A stretch of 7,525 bases of DNA from NCBI GenBank assembly GCA_964575425.1, contig CAZNRD010000083.1, positions 1 through 7,525 of the forward strand, given 5' to 3'. The DNA comes from DATEAV01 sp964575425 (GTDB lineage: Bacteria > Chloroflexota > Anaerolineae > Anaerolineales > E44-bin32). The number at the start of each line of letters is the position of its first letter. The first letter of the stretch is position 1. Below, piece by piece: positions 1 to 5,890 of the stretch. Under the pieces are notes generated by a model. It had not been told where the DNA came from. It ran no database searches and worked only from the letters and a program-made list of their open reading frames with translations. Made by a program: the position numbers and the translations under genes.

Positions 1-91
1 CGGTACGCTGGACTGGAGTTGTAATTGTTCCTTTTAATTAACGAAGATCAATAGATTCGCTACAGATGATGATATCCAGAAGGAGACAATC

Positions 92-407
92 ATGCCAGGC
101 TCGGTTCTCGTAGCATATGCAACGAAGTATGGCTCAACGCAGGAAGTTGCCGAAGCAGTCGCGGCGACGCTGCGCGAACGTGGGCTTGAGGTAGATATTC
201 AGCCCATGCGAAAAGTACGTACACTCGATGGGTACAGCGCGGTTGTGCTGGGGGCGCCGCTCTACATGTTCCGTTGGCACAGGGACGCGCGCCACTTCCT
301 ATCGCGGCACCGCAAAGCCCTCATGGAGCGGCCGGTGGCAATTTTCGCACTCGGCCCATTCCACGATGAGGAGAAGGAGTGGCAGGATGTGCGCGCACAG
401 CTCAATA
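92..407 (+). pseudogene. Flavodoxin-domain (HemG-like) protein, 5' part, interrupted by an IS
   Basis: This is the N-terminal two thirds of a small FMN-binding flavodoxin-like protein of the family that includes menaquinone-dependent protoporphyrinogen oxidase (HemG). Such proteins are cytosolic or membrane-associated electron carriers. Residues 5-16 read VLVAYATKYGST, a first beta strand followed by the phosphate-binding loop for FMN. The second strand lies near residues 33-37, and VVLGAPLYMFRWH (about 51-63) is the next strand and FMN-contacting loop. The start is supported by AAGGAG at 80-85, six bases before ATG. Transcription probably starts in the AT-rich stretch before it (about 18-55), but I cannot fix a promoter. 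After codon 105 the frame enters the IS and stops at 422-424, adding a short foreign tail. Joined to 1554-1756 without the IS, it gives an uninterrupted protein of about 172 residues, close to the HemG family length (about 180). The exact substrate is unknown. Confidence 0.85.
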
Positions 408-422
408 GAGCCCATTCACAAT
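408..422 (+). repeat. Left terminal inverted repeat of the IS5-family element
   Basis: GAGCCCATTCACAAT; it pairs with 1537-1551 at 12 of 15 positions, differing only at three consecutive bases (CCC against TTG). The TA at 406-407 just outside is one copy of the target duplication. Confidence 0.85.
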
Positions 423-469
423 AAGACGGAGGATGTTTCTCGCCCAAGCCCATTGTCCTCATGAAGCGG

Positions 470-1462
470 TCACGCTGCTGCCATTGCCAGACGGCGACGG
501 TCTTGGGCCTGCAGGTTTGCGAATCCAGAGATGGTACGGAAAGCCTCCTCATAGATGTCCAGATGACAGCGAAAACGGTCTGCCAAGATATGCCAGTTCT
601 TAGCCCGGCCAATCGCGTGTTCCACCCGAATGCGCACGCGTCCAATCGCACGGTTGCGCTCTTTCTGTTCGGGCGTCAATGTCCCACCCTTGGGTTTCTT
701 GGTTGGCGTGTGCACTCGCAGACGCGGAACGGTTTCCATAGCCCCGGCACCACCATCCGCTGTCCCTCCCTTCGACGGCACACGTTTGTCCAGTCCTTGA
801 TACCCTTTGTCAGTGTAGGCGTCGATTCCTTCCGGCAACCGTTCAGCGACCCGCGATTGTTCAGCCAGTTTGATGTCGGCCGTCTTGCCTGGAACAGGCG
901 GTGTGATCGCTGCAATATCTCCTGCGCTGTTCGTCACGATCTGTGTCTTTATGGTGTGGCGCTTCTTGCCCGAGTAGAACTCTCGCTGTCGTTCGGCATC
1001 CTTGGGCCTGTTGATCGGCTGCTCGGTGGCGTCAAGCAAAGCGATCCCCTCTTCGCCGAAAGCTGCCTGCAGCGCCTCCAGTGGGTCTACAGGTCTCTCC
1101 CCCTCGGGCAGCAGCTCCAGAACCTGCGGCGCAGGCACATGCTGCCGTATCAACGGCAGCAGCCGACGCAGATCGCGCGAAATCTGAACCTGAGCGATGC
1201 CAAACCACATGCCAATGAATTCCTGCGCCAGATGCAGCCGCAGATACGTGATCACGGCTACCACCCGGATGAGAAGAGGCACGGCAAAGGGACGCCCCGC
1301 CCCCACCGCCCGCTTCCGGCCTGGTCGCTCATGCCGCTGTCGTTCGTACTCTTCAAAGTTCGCCTCGATCCTGCTAAACATCGCCCAGAACTGGGGGGCC
1401 GTCAACCCCGTCAGGTATTTGACCCACTTGTCGTGGCTGCGCAAGAACACTTCGGTTATCAT
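470..1462 (-). CDS. IS5-family DDE transposase (DDE_Tnp_4 type), intact
   Basis: This is the 330-residue enzyme that cuts and joins the IS ends. The N-terminal part (about 1-110) is helical, with a helix-turn-helix-like stretch around RPFAVPLLIRVVAVITYLRL and the region after it, probably for binding the inverted repeats. The catalytic triad is visible: D144 in LLDATEQPI, D218 in AYTDKGYQGLD, and E281 in RVEHAIGRAK. The SGKKRHTIKTQ motif (about 164-174) is also typical of the IS5/DDE_Tnp_4 group. The length is normal for a single-frame IS5 transposase, and no orfA/orfB frameshift is needed. The start has a purine-rich Shine-Dalgarno (GGAGGGGAAGGG) immediately upstream on the minus strand. The overlapping long plus-strand frame (461-1519) is a shadow of this gene. 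The enzyme should be active as far as the sequence shows. Confidence 0.93.
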   Translation of the reverse strand: MITEVFLRSHDKWVKYLTGLTAPQFWAMFSRIEANFEEYERQRHERPGRKRAVGAGRPFAVPLLIRVVAVITYLRLHLAQEFIGMWFGIAQVQISRDLRRLLPLIRQHVPAPQVLELLPEGERPVDPLEALQAAFGEEGIALLDATEQPINRPKDAERQREFYSGKKRHTIKTQIVTNSAGDIAAITPPVPGKTADIKLAEQSRVAERLPEGIDAYTDKGYQGLDKRVPSKGGTADGGAGAMETVPRLRVHTPTKKPKGGTLTPEQKERNRAIGRVRIRVEHAIGRAKNWHILADRFRCHLDIYEEAFRTISGFANLQAQDRRRLAMAAA

Positions 1463-1536
1463 CCCTTCCCCTCCGTTGCGTGGCGCCTGAAGTGCCTTTC
1501 AACAAACCTGCAAGGATGATACCGCAAAAACGCTCA

Positions 1537-1551
1537 ATTGTGAATCAACTC
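1537..1551 (-). repeat. Right terminal inverted repeat of the IS5-family element
   Basis: Its reverse complement is GAGTTGATTCACAAT, matching the left repeat at 12 of 15 positions. The TA at 1552-1553 just outside is the second copy of the target duplication. Confidence 0.85.
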
Positions 1552-1553
1552 TA

Positions 1554-1756
1554 ATAAAGAGCTTGTGAAGTTCCCCTGGCTCACACCATCCGCACTCGAA
1601 GTGTTTGGCGGCAAGTTCGACCCGGCGAAGCTGCGCTTCCCGCTGAATCTTCTGCCGGCCCTCAAACAGATGCCGGCAAGCGACATCCGAGACTGGGCGG
1701 CGATCCGCACCTGGGCGAGCAACCTGGTCGTGGAGATTCAGCCTGCTTCGTCGTAG
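1554..1756 (+). pseudogene. Flavodoxin-domain (HemG-like) protein, 3' part, severed by the IS
   Basis: This continues the gene that begins at 92. With the IS and one TA removed, the codons run CTC AAT AAT AAA GAG CTT GTG AAG TTC, giving LNNKELVKFPWLTPSALEVF without any frame loss. The segment then reads GGKFDPAKLRF, like the strand and loop after the fourth beta strand in HemG-type flavodoxins, and ends in a helical C-terminus (DWAAIRTWASNLVVEIQ) with stop TAG at 1754-1756. A GTG at 1565 could in principle start translation, but there is no Shine-Dalgarno and the piece lacks the FMN phosphate loop. It is therefore most likely silent unless the IS is excised. Confidence 0.85.
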
Positions 1757-2099
1757 TCGAGCGGATCTGCGTACACTGAGCGGGCTCGAAGGAAGGCGGG
1801 CCGGCCGCCGGCATCAAGCCTGTCGCTCTGCCTGCCTGGCAGGTCGTTCGACCGGCGCTGCTGTGCGCGAAGGGCGAGCTGACGCAGCGGTGCTGCATTT
1901 CACAGGTTGGAGGTGCTGAACGCCGCGTGAAAGCGCCGTTCCACCGAACCGTCGTATGGTGCGTGGTTCCGTCCAAACACCGGGACGGCTTGGAGAGCAG
2001 CGGCCGACGCCCTCTGCGACCCTGGGTGACAGATGGGGATGGCCTCGGTGGGCGGTAATCCTCTCGTCTCCAACTCAACCGATTGACAGGAGGAAAGCG
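1757..2099 (+). other. Non-coding stretch with three hairpins upstream of the DUF362 gene
   Basis: I see no gene here. The frame that enters the DUF362 gene is open back to 1956 but has no family similarity before 2100. Three inverted repeats follow each other: GCAGC-GGT-GCTGC (1884-1896, followed by ATTT, a weak terminator-like shape for the flavodoxin transcript), a long imperfect hairpin (1905-1950), and CCGTCC/GGACGG around an 8-base loop (1969-1988). A short inverted repeat CCTGCC-T-GGCAGG lies at 1831-1843. I could not find a convincing -35/-10 pair for the downstream gene. The stretch is long enough to be a structured 5' leader, but it matches no riboswitch that I recognise. Confidence 0.5.
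1905..1950 (+). other. Imperfect 46-base hairpin, possible structured RNA
   Basis: The arms pair as GGTT/AACC (1905-1908 with 1947-1950), GGTG/CACC (1912-1915 with 1942-1945), GAACG/CGTTC (1918-1922 with 1937-1941) and CGC/GCG (1924-1926 with 1933-1935) around a GTGAAA loop. Small internal loops and a C-C mismatch separate the helices, with 16 base pairs in all. It ends 150 bases before the DUF362 start. It could be part of a leader RNA, a decayed mobile-element end or a chance fold; sequence alone does not decide. Confidence 0.35.
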
Positions 2100-3002
2100 A
2101 TGACGCGAGTGGCCTTTGTCAAGACCCAAGACCGGCAGGCCGGCGTCAACAAGGCGCTGGACCTGCTGGAAATCGCCTCGATGAAGGGCAAGGACCTGTT
2201 CCTGAAGCCCAACTTCAACAGCGCCGATATGCCGCCCGGTTCTACCCACGGCGACACCCTGAGCGCCCTGGTGCGGCGGCTGCAGACCATGGGCGCAGCC
2301 CGCATCACCGTCGGTGATCGCAGCGGCATGGGCGGCACGCGGGATGTGATGAGAGAGAAGGGCATCTTCCGCATGGCCGACGAGCTGGGCTTCGAGACCG
2401 TGGTGTTCGACGAACTGGACGCCGACGACTGGAAGAAGGTGCAGCTTCCGGAGAGCGACTGGCAGAGAGGGTTCGCCGTGGCCCAGGCGGTTCTCGAAGC
2501 CGACGGGATGGTGCAGACCTGCTGCCTGAAGACCCATCGCTACGGGGGACATTTCACGCTGTCGCTCAAGAACTCGGTGGGATTGGTGGCCAAGCGGCTG
2601 CCAGGGGAGGACTACGACTACATGCACGAGCTTCACAGCTCCCCCCACCAGCGCTGCATGATCGCCGAGATCAACGCCGCCTACCGGCCCGACCTGATCC
2701 TGCTGGATGGCGTGGAGGCCTTTGTGGACGGCGGGCCGGATCGCGGCACCCAGGTCGCGGCGCAGGTCATCCTGGCGGGCAGCGACCGGGTGGCGCTCGA
2801 CGCCGTCGGCGTGGCCATCCTGCGCTACTTTGGGACTACGCCGGCCGTCAGCCAGGGGCCTATCTTCCGGCAGGAGCAGATCGCCCGGGCTGTGGAGTTG
2901 GGCCTTGGCGTAGGGGGTCCCGAGGAGATCGAACTGGTCACCGACGATCCAGACAGCGAGGCGTACGCCGCCGATGTCCGCGAGATCCTGATGCGCGGAT
3001 GA
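2100..3002 (+). CDS. DUF362 domain-containing protein
   Basis: This 300-residue protein belongs to the DUF362 family (PF04015), widespread in anaerobes and often annotated as an iron-sulfur-linked protein of unknown function. Family features visible are FLKPNFN (34-40), the loop VGDRSGMGGT (71-80), the CLKTHRYGGHFTLSLKNSVGL block (142-162) typical of the family core, LLDGVEAFVDGGP (201-213) and SDRVALDAVGV (228-238). There is no C-terminal ferredoxin domain, which some relatives carry, so this is the short form. I chose ATG 2100 because AGGAGG lies at 2088-2093, six bases before it, and family similarity begins there. The frame is open further upstream (to 1956), but that part reads as non-coding. 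No signal peptide or membrane segment is visible, so it is probably cytosolic. It stands alone on the plus strand. The reaction is not known. Confidence 0.88.
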   Translation: MTRVAFVKTQDRQAGVNKALDLLEIASMKGKDLFLKPNFNSADMPPGSTHGDTLSALVRRLQTMGAARITVGDRSGMGGTRDVMREKGIFRMADELGFETVVFDELDADDWKKVQLPESDWQRGFAVAQAVLEADGMVQTCCLKTHRYGGHFTLSLKNSVGLVAKRLPGEDYDYMHELHSSPHQRCMIAEINAAYRPDLILLDGVEAFVDGGPDRGTQVAAQVILAGSDRVALDAVGVAILRYFGTTPAVSQGPIFRQEQIARAVELGLGVGGPEEIELVTDDPDSEAYAADVREILMRG

Positions 3003-3051
3003 GTCCTGCGCCAGTCATCCCGACCATCCTATCCATTGCAGAGAGACTTCC

Positions 3052-3130
3052 ATGAGAGTGGCGGTCTTTGCCGGGGCCGCAGGGGGCTATTTCAGCGGAC
3101 GACCGGCTCGGGCTGAATGGCACTCGTATC
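3052..3130 (+). pseudogene. Probable N-terminal remnant of a 2-dehydropantoate 2-reductase (PanE-like) gene
   Basis: The first codons read MRVAVFAGAAGGYFSGRPARA, close to the start of ketopantoate reductases, which typically begin MRVAVFGAGAVGGYFGGRLA. One codon of the GxGxxG dinucleotide-binding loop is missing and L has become P, so the Rossmann loop would not bind NADPH normally. After about 23 codons similarity is lost; the frame closes at 3234 and nothing resembling the rest of the roughly 300-residue enzyme follows. The likely history is deletion of most of the gene plus drift. The match is short, so a chance resemblance is possible, but it is an in-frame match at an ATG and covers the most conserved block of the family. 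Confidence 0.5.
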
Positions 3131-3291
3131 GCAGTAGAGTCTTGTGTATCTCTTGGCATGATGTGCGGAGCGATAGCCGGTGCCGTCTATCGGACAATTG
3201 CAGGAACAATAGTGACCGAGCTGCTACAGCCTGACAAGTGACGCTGCCCTCAGGGAGAACTGATGGGCGGCGTGCACGATGGAGATGATCT

Positions 3292-3681
3292 ATGGATCAA
3301 GAGCACCCTGCTTTTATCCACCCCGCCAACGCAGAGGAGGTAGCCAACGTCGCCCGCGAGGTCGGCGCCGAGGTGCTGCGCGGCCCGCTGCGCTACCCCA
3401 GCGAGACCGGCGGCTGGCAGTTGGGCGACCTGGACCTGAGCGAGTACCTGTGCAGGTACCGCGACTGCGAGCTGACGCTGGTCGTCGCCGCGACAGGCCA
3501 GGCCGAGGAAGGGCCGGTCGTGTGCGGCATCTGCGGGTTTGCCCTGGACGAGGCGAGCGACTGCCCCCGCTGCAAACTGATCGCCGCGGAAGTCGCAAAA
3601 GGGATACGGAGACGTCAAGAGGAGCAGGCGGCGCTGTTCCGGGAGGTTGAGGACATTCTGAGAGGCAAGGACGATGGCTGA
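3292..3681 (+). CDS. Unknown 129-residue protein with a zinc-ribbon motif
   Basis: I do not recognise a named family. The protein has an acidic N-terminal half containing TGGWQLGDLDLSEYLCRYRDCE (39-60) and a beta-like stretch LTLVVAAT. A four-cysteine knuckle follows, C78-GI-C81, nine residues, C91-PR-C94, typical of a structural zinc site. The C-terminus (about 97-125) is a charged helix that could be coiled coil. GGAG at 3281-3284 sits seven bases before ATG 3292, supporting this start over the earlier GTG in another frame. Its stop overlaps the start of the next gene by eight bases, so the two are probably co-translated and may act together. No membrane segment or signal peptide is seen. 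It could be a small nucleic-acid or protein-binding adaptor, but that is a guess from the zinc motif alone. Confidence 0.7.
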   Translation: MDQEHPAFIHPANAEEVANVAREVGAEVLRGPLRYPSETGGWQLGDLDLSEYLCRYRDCELTLVVAATGQAEEGPVVCGICGFALDEASDCPRCKLIAAEVAKGIRRRQEEQAALFREVEDILRGKDDG

Positions 3682-3916
3682 GCCCAACCTCGAACTCACC
3701 AACCGCATCCTGGCCCAGGGCAAGGCTCTCGTGCGTGCCATCGAGGCCCTGGAGGCTATAGAGCCAAGCGGTTGGTTTGAGCGTGTGATAGCCGGGTTGC
3801 TCCTATCAGCCTACAAGCGGCGGCTGTGTGGGATTGTAGAGGTTGCCCCCGAGTGGATGGCGGAGGAGATACTGAGTGCCTCACAGCACACCGGCGGTGA
3901 TAGGGTAGTGCTGTAG
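3674..3916 (+). CDS. Unknown 80-residue protein, coupled to the upstream zinc-ribbon gene
   Basis: A small protein I cannot assign. Residues 1-30 (ELTNRILAQGKALVRAIEALEAIE) are amphipathic and helix-forming. Residues 33-45 (GWFERVIAGLLLSAY) are moderately hydrophobic but short for a membrane span, followed by a basic KRR and a single cysteine. Its ATG lies inside the end of the 3292-3681 gene (8-base overlap), with GAGGCAAGG just upstream as a weak Shine-Dalgarno, so it is likely expressed by translational coupling. Codon use looks like ordinary high-GC coding sequence in the first half and is less biased in the second. A helical partner of the upstream protein is the simplest reading, but this is inference. 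Confidence 0.55.
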   Translation: MAEPNLELTNRILAQGKALVRAIEALEAIEPSGWFERVIAGLLLSAYKRRLCGIVEVAPEWMAEEILSASQHTGGDRVVL

Positions 3917-4007
3917 TCGAGTAAGAGATGAGGGCGAAGCCGTGGTGTACCGTTTCCCGACGATCCATATGGAGCCAGCGCCCAGCCGGGAAGATGTCAG
4001 GCGAACC

Positions 4008-4641
4008 GTGATCATTCGAGTCGGCACGACAGCACATTCTACCGCCTGCCCGGCGCGGCCGCGTTCGACAGGTGGGCGAGCAGGTGCCCCCGGGCTTTCT
4101 CTACGCCGTCAAGGCCAGCCGCTTGCTCACGCACCTGAAAAAGCTCAAGGACCCGGAGGAACCGCTCCACAGATCCTTCGAGCGCGCCGGCCGTCTGGGC
4201 GAGGCTCTGGGCCCGGTGCTCTACCAGCTTCCGCCGCGCTGGCGGGTCAACCTGCCGCGGTTCGAGCACTTCCTGGCCGCCCTGCCACCGAAGCACCCGC
4301 AGGGCGCGCGCATCTCCCACGTGGTCGAGTTTCGCGATCCAGGCTGGCTCGTCGAGGACGTCTTCCGGCCGGCTGATGGAGCGCCACGGCGTCGCTCACT
4401 GCATTCACGATATGTACCTGCTGCAGGTCCCCCTGCGGATCACCGCGTCACCGGTCTACGTGCGCTTTCACGGAGACCCGGCCCACGGCGGCGACTACCA
4501 GGAAGCAAAGCTTGAGATCTGGGCCAAGCGCATCGATGACTGGCGCGGCCATGTCTGGACGTCTTCGTCTACTTCAACAACGATGTGGCCGGTTACGCTT
4601 TGCGGAATGCGAGGACGCTGAAGAGACTGCTGGTCGAGTAG
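4008..4641 (+). pseudogene. DUF72 (YecE-like) protein, broken by a deletion and several frameshifts
   Basis: DUF72 (PF01904) proteins are TIM-barrel-like proteins of about 240 residues with unknown function. The pieces can be followed across frames: VIIRVGT (from GTG 4008, the normal N-terminus), then DSTFYRLPGAAAFDRW in another frame from 4028, EQVPPGFLYAVKASRLLTHL and on to VVEFRDPGWLVEDVFR in a third (about 4068-4370), then LMERHGVAHCIHDMYL to KRIDDW (about 4373-4550), and finally DVFVYFNNDVAGYALRNA to stop TAG at 4639-4641. About 35 residues that normally lie between RVGT(S) and the STFYRLP motif are missing. At least three further single-base shifts break the frame. Sequencing error could explain some shifts but not the deletion. 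The gene is best read as dead. Confidence 0.85.
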
Positions 4642-4963
4642 GTGCGCGGGGTGTGGCTTGCTGAACAGTTGCCTCCAGCGGATAGACGACGATTCCGCCC
4701 AGGCGGTGTTCGTCGGCCCGGCACCGGACGCCGTCGATCCAGCACTCGTGACCGACATGCTCCTCGCCGCTGTCGGCGTAGATGGCCTGGAAGCCGCCGC
4801 TCAGAGAGCGGTTGTAGAACCGCAGCGGGCGACCGTGCTCGTCCACGGCGCGTTTGGTGCACCCCGGACACACAGCGGTCGGGTAGCGCGGATTGGTAGG
4901 GACGGAAGACCCGCAGATCGGGCAGAGATGGCGTTCCGAGTCATGCGACCGGTTGCCATTCAT
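4574..4963 (-). CDS. Small zinc-ribbon protein, probably with a read-through C-terminal tail
   Basis: A conserved hypothetical protein type found in many bacteria. It opens with a zinc ribbon, C14-PI-C17, 14 residues, C32-PG-C35, then DEHGRPLRFYNRSLSGGF (41-58), YADSGEEH (62-69) and CWIDGVRCRADEHRLGGIVV (74-93). I recognise this pattern of motifs from uncharacterised small proteins; no reaction is known. Its ATG overlaps the stop of the upstream QueG-like gene (ATGA at 4963-4960), so it is the third gene of the operon and translationally coupled; no separate Shine-Dalgarno is needed. Similarity seems to end near residue 97 (YPLE, about 4673). The remaining 32 or so residues are low-complexity S/T/P/A/R sequence that reads antisense across the end of the dead DUF72 gene, suggesting the original stop was lost. 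Confidence 0.72.
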   Translation of the reverse strand: MNGNRSHDSERHLCPICGSSVPTNPRYPTAVCPGCTKRAVDEHGRPLRFYNRSLSGGFQAIYADSGEEHVGHECWIDGVRCRADEHRLGGIVVYPLEATVQQATPRAPTRPAVSSASSHSAKRNRPHRC

Positions 4964-5878
4964 CGCAGGAACACACCCAGGTTGCGCGGCAAGACGTCGA
5001 GCAGATCAACCAGGTCCCAGCGCTCCAACTTCTCAACCAACGGAGCAGGGAGCCGATCAGTCGCAACACCTTCCAGGAGCAGGGCGGCCTCGTCCTGCGA
5101 GAACTCGGCCCCTTCCTCGACCCATCCCAGGAACTCCTGGTTCTCCGGGCAGACTCGCTGACAGCTCATACACCCGACCAGGCAGTTGTGCCACGCCGGG
5201 TCCACCCACGCCGGGAAGGGCACGGAGCCGGGCTTCTCGTTGCGGAACGTGAGGCAGCGCTCGGCGTGGATCAGGAAGCGCTCCGCCGTGATCGCGCCGG
5301 TGGGGCAGGCGCGTATACATGCCTGGCACTTCTGGCAACGCTCCATCATCCGCGCTTCCTGCCAGGCCTCTTCCGGGCAGGGCAGGTCGGAGAACAGCGC
5401 CACCGGGCGGTGGAAACTGCCCANNNNNNNNNNCTTCCACGTAGCAGACGTTGTTGCGGCCGTATGCACCCAGCCCGCTATGCGCGGCCAGCAGTTTCTC
5501 CGGCAGCCTCCCCTGGGCCACCCGGTACCCTTGCGCGCCTACGATCTCCGCGACCAGGTCTTCGACCTGCTTATCGGTTTCTCTCCAATGCAGGTAGGTG
5601 GGAGGCACAACGAGGGGGATCGCCTCGCCGTTCCAGGTGAAGGTGAAGCGGATTTGCGGCTGCGGCACGGCAACCACGATCAGCGAGCGGGCTTCCGGCA
5701 GGCCGTCAGGAGGGCTGAACTTGAACCAGGCCAGGCGTTCCTGGTAGAACTCCTCGTCGAAGAGGCCTTGCCGGTAGCGTTCCTCGATCTCCTCTTGCAG
5801 GTCGCGCAGATGCTCGATCGGTACGATGCGCCCCCGATAGTCTTTCTCTTCCAACCGGCGCAGCAGCTGTGTCACCAT
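4960..5878 (-). CDS. QueG-like protein with two 4Fe-4S clusters (split by a scaffold gap)
   Basis: It resembles epoxyqueuosine reductase-type proteins with the 4Fe-4S double-cluster domain (PF13484), likely a cytosolic redox enzyme. The N-terminal half holds ARSLIVVAVPQPQ and HSGLGAYGRNNVCYVE, the latter like the QueG region before the clusters. After the gap come SFHRPVALFSDLPCPEE, the first cluster motif CQKCQACIRACPTGAI, then ERCLTF and the second cluster motif NCLVGCMSCQRVCPEN. The two halves lie in different frames only because 10 Ns were inserted; with 3 bases (VEGMGSFHR is the family pattern) one protein of about 303 residues results. ATG 5878 is preceded by TAGGAG, which overlaps the stop of the DUF3795 gene. 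It may reduce a substrate other than epoxyqueuosine: it is shorter than QueG and lies away from any queuosine gene. No symbol is given for that reason. Confidence 0.82.
5424..5433. other. Scaffold gap (10 N) inside the QueG-like gene
   Basis: Ten Ns break the gene between the codons for Val-Glu and Gly-Ser-Phe-His. On the coding strand a G is left before the gap and TG GGC AGT after it, so the missing length must be a multiple of three. Ten is not, which makes it a placeholder value. Confidence 0.97.
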
Positions 5879-5890
5879 CGTCCGCTTCTC

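Larger units (their letters stand above)
408..1551 (-). mobile_element. Complete IS5-family insertion sequence (1144 bp, TA target duplication)
   Basis: The left end GAGCCCATTCACAAT (408-422) and the reverse complement of the right end, GAGTTGATTCACAAT (1537-1551), match at 12 of 15 positions. The element is flanked by TA on both sides (406-407 and 1552-1553). A TA duplication and ends starting GAG are what I would expect for the IS427-like part of the IS5 family; the subgroup is inference. It carries one intact transposase on the minus strand (470-1462), with about 60 bases on the left and 90 on the right as non-coding ends; the transposase promoter should lie in the right end. It has landed inside a flavodoxin gene. 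Exact removal with one TA restores that frame, so the insertion is probably recent and the element possibly still mobile. Confidence 0.92.

Noticed and set aside
461..1519. A 352-codon plus-strand frame across the IS
   Set aside because: It is antisense to the clear IS5 transposase; its translation has no family features.
1905..1950. Hairpin as a group II intron domain V
   Set aside because: The GTGAAAG loop recalls it, but the conserved AGC triad and the long lower stem are missing and no reverse transcriptase is present in the window.
1956..2099. A 48-residue N-terminal extension of the DUF362 protein
   Set aside because: The Shine-Dalgarno AGGAGG lies directly before ATG 2100, and family similarity begins at that ATG.
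1662..2648. A 328-codon minus-strand frame
   Set aside because: It is antisense to the DUF362 gene and crosses the intergenic stretch; composition is typical of a GC-rich shadow frame.
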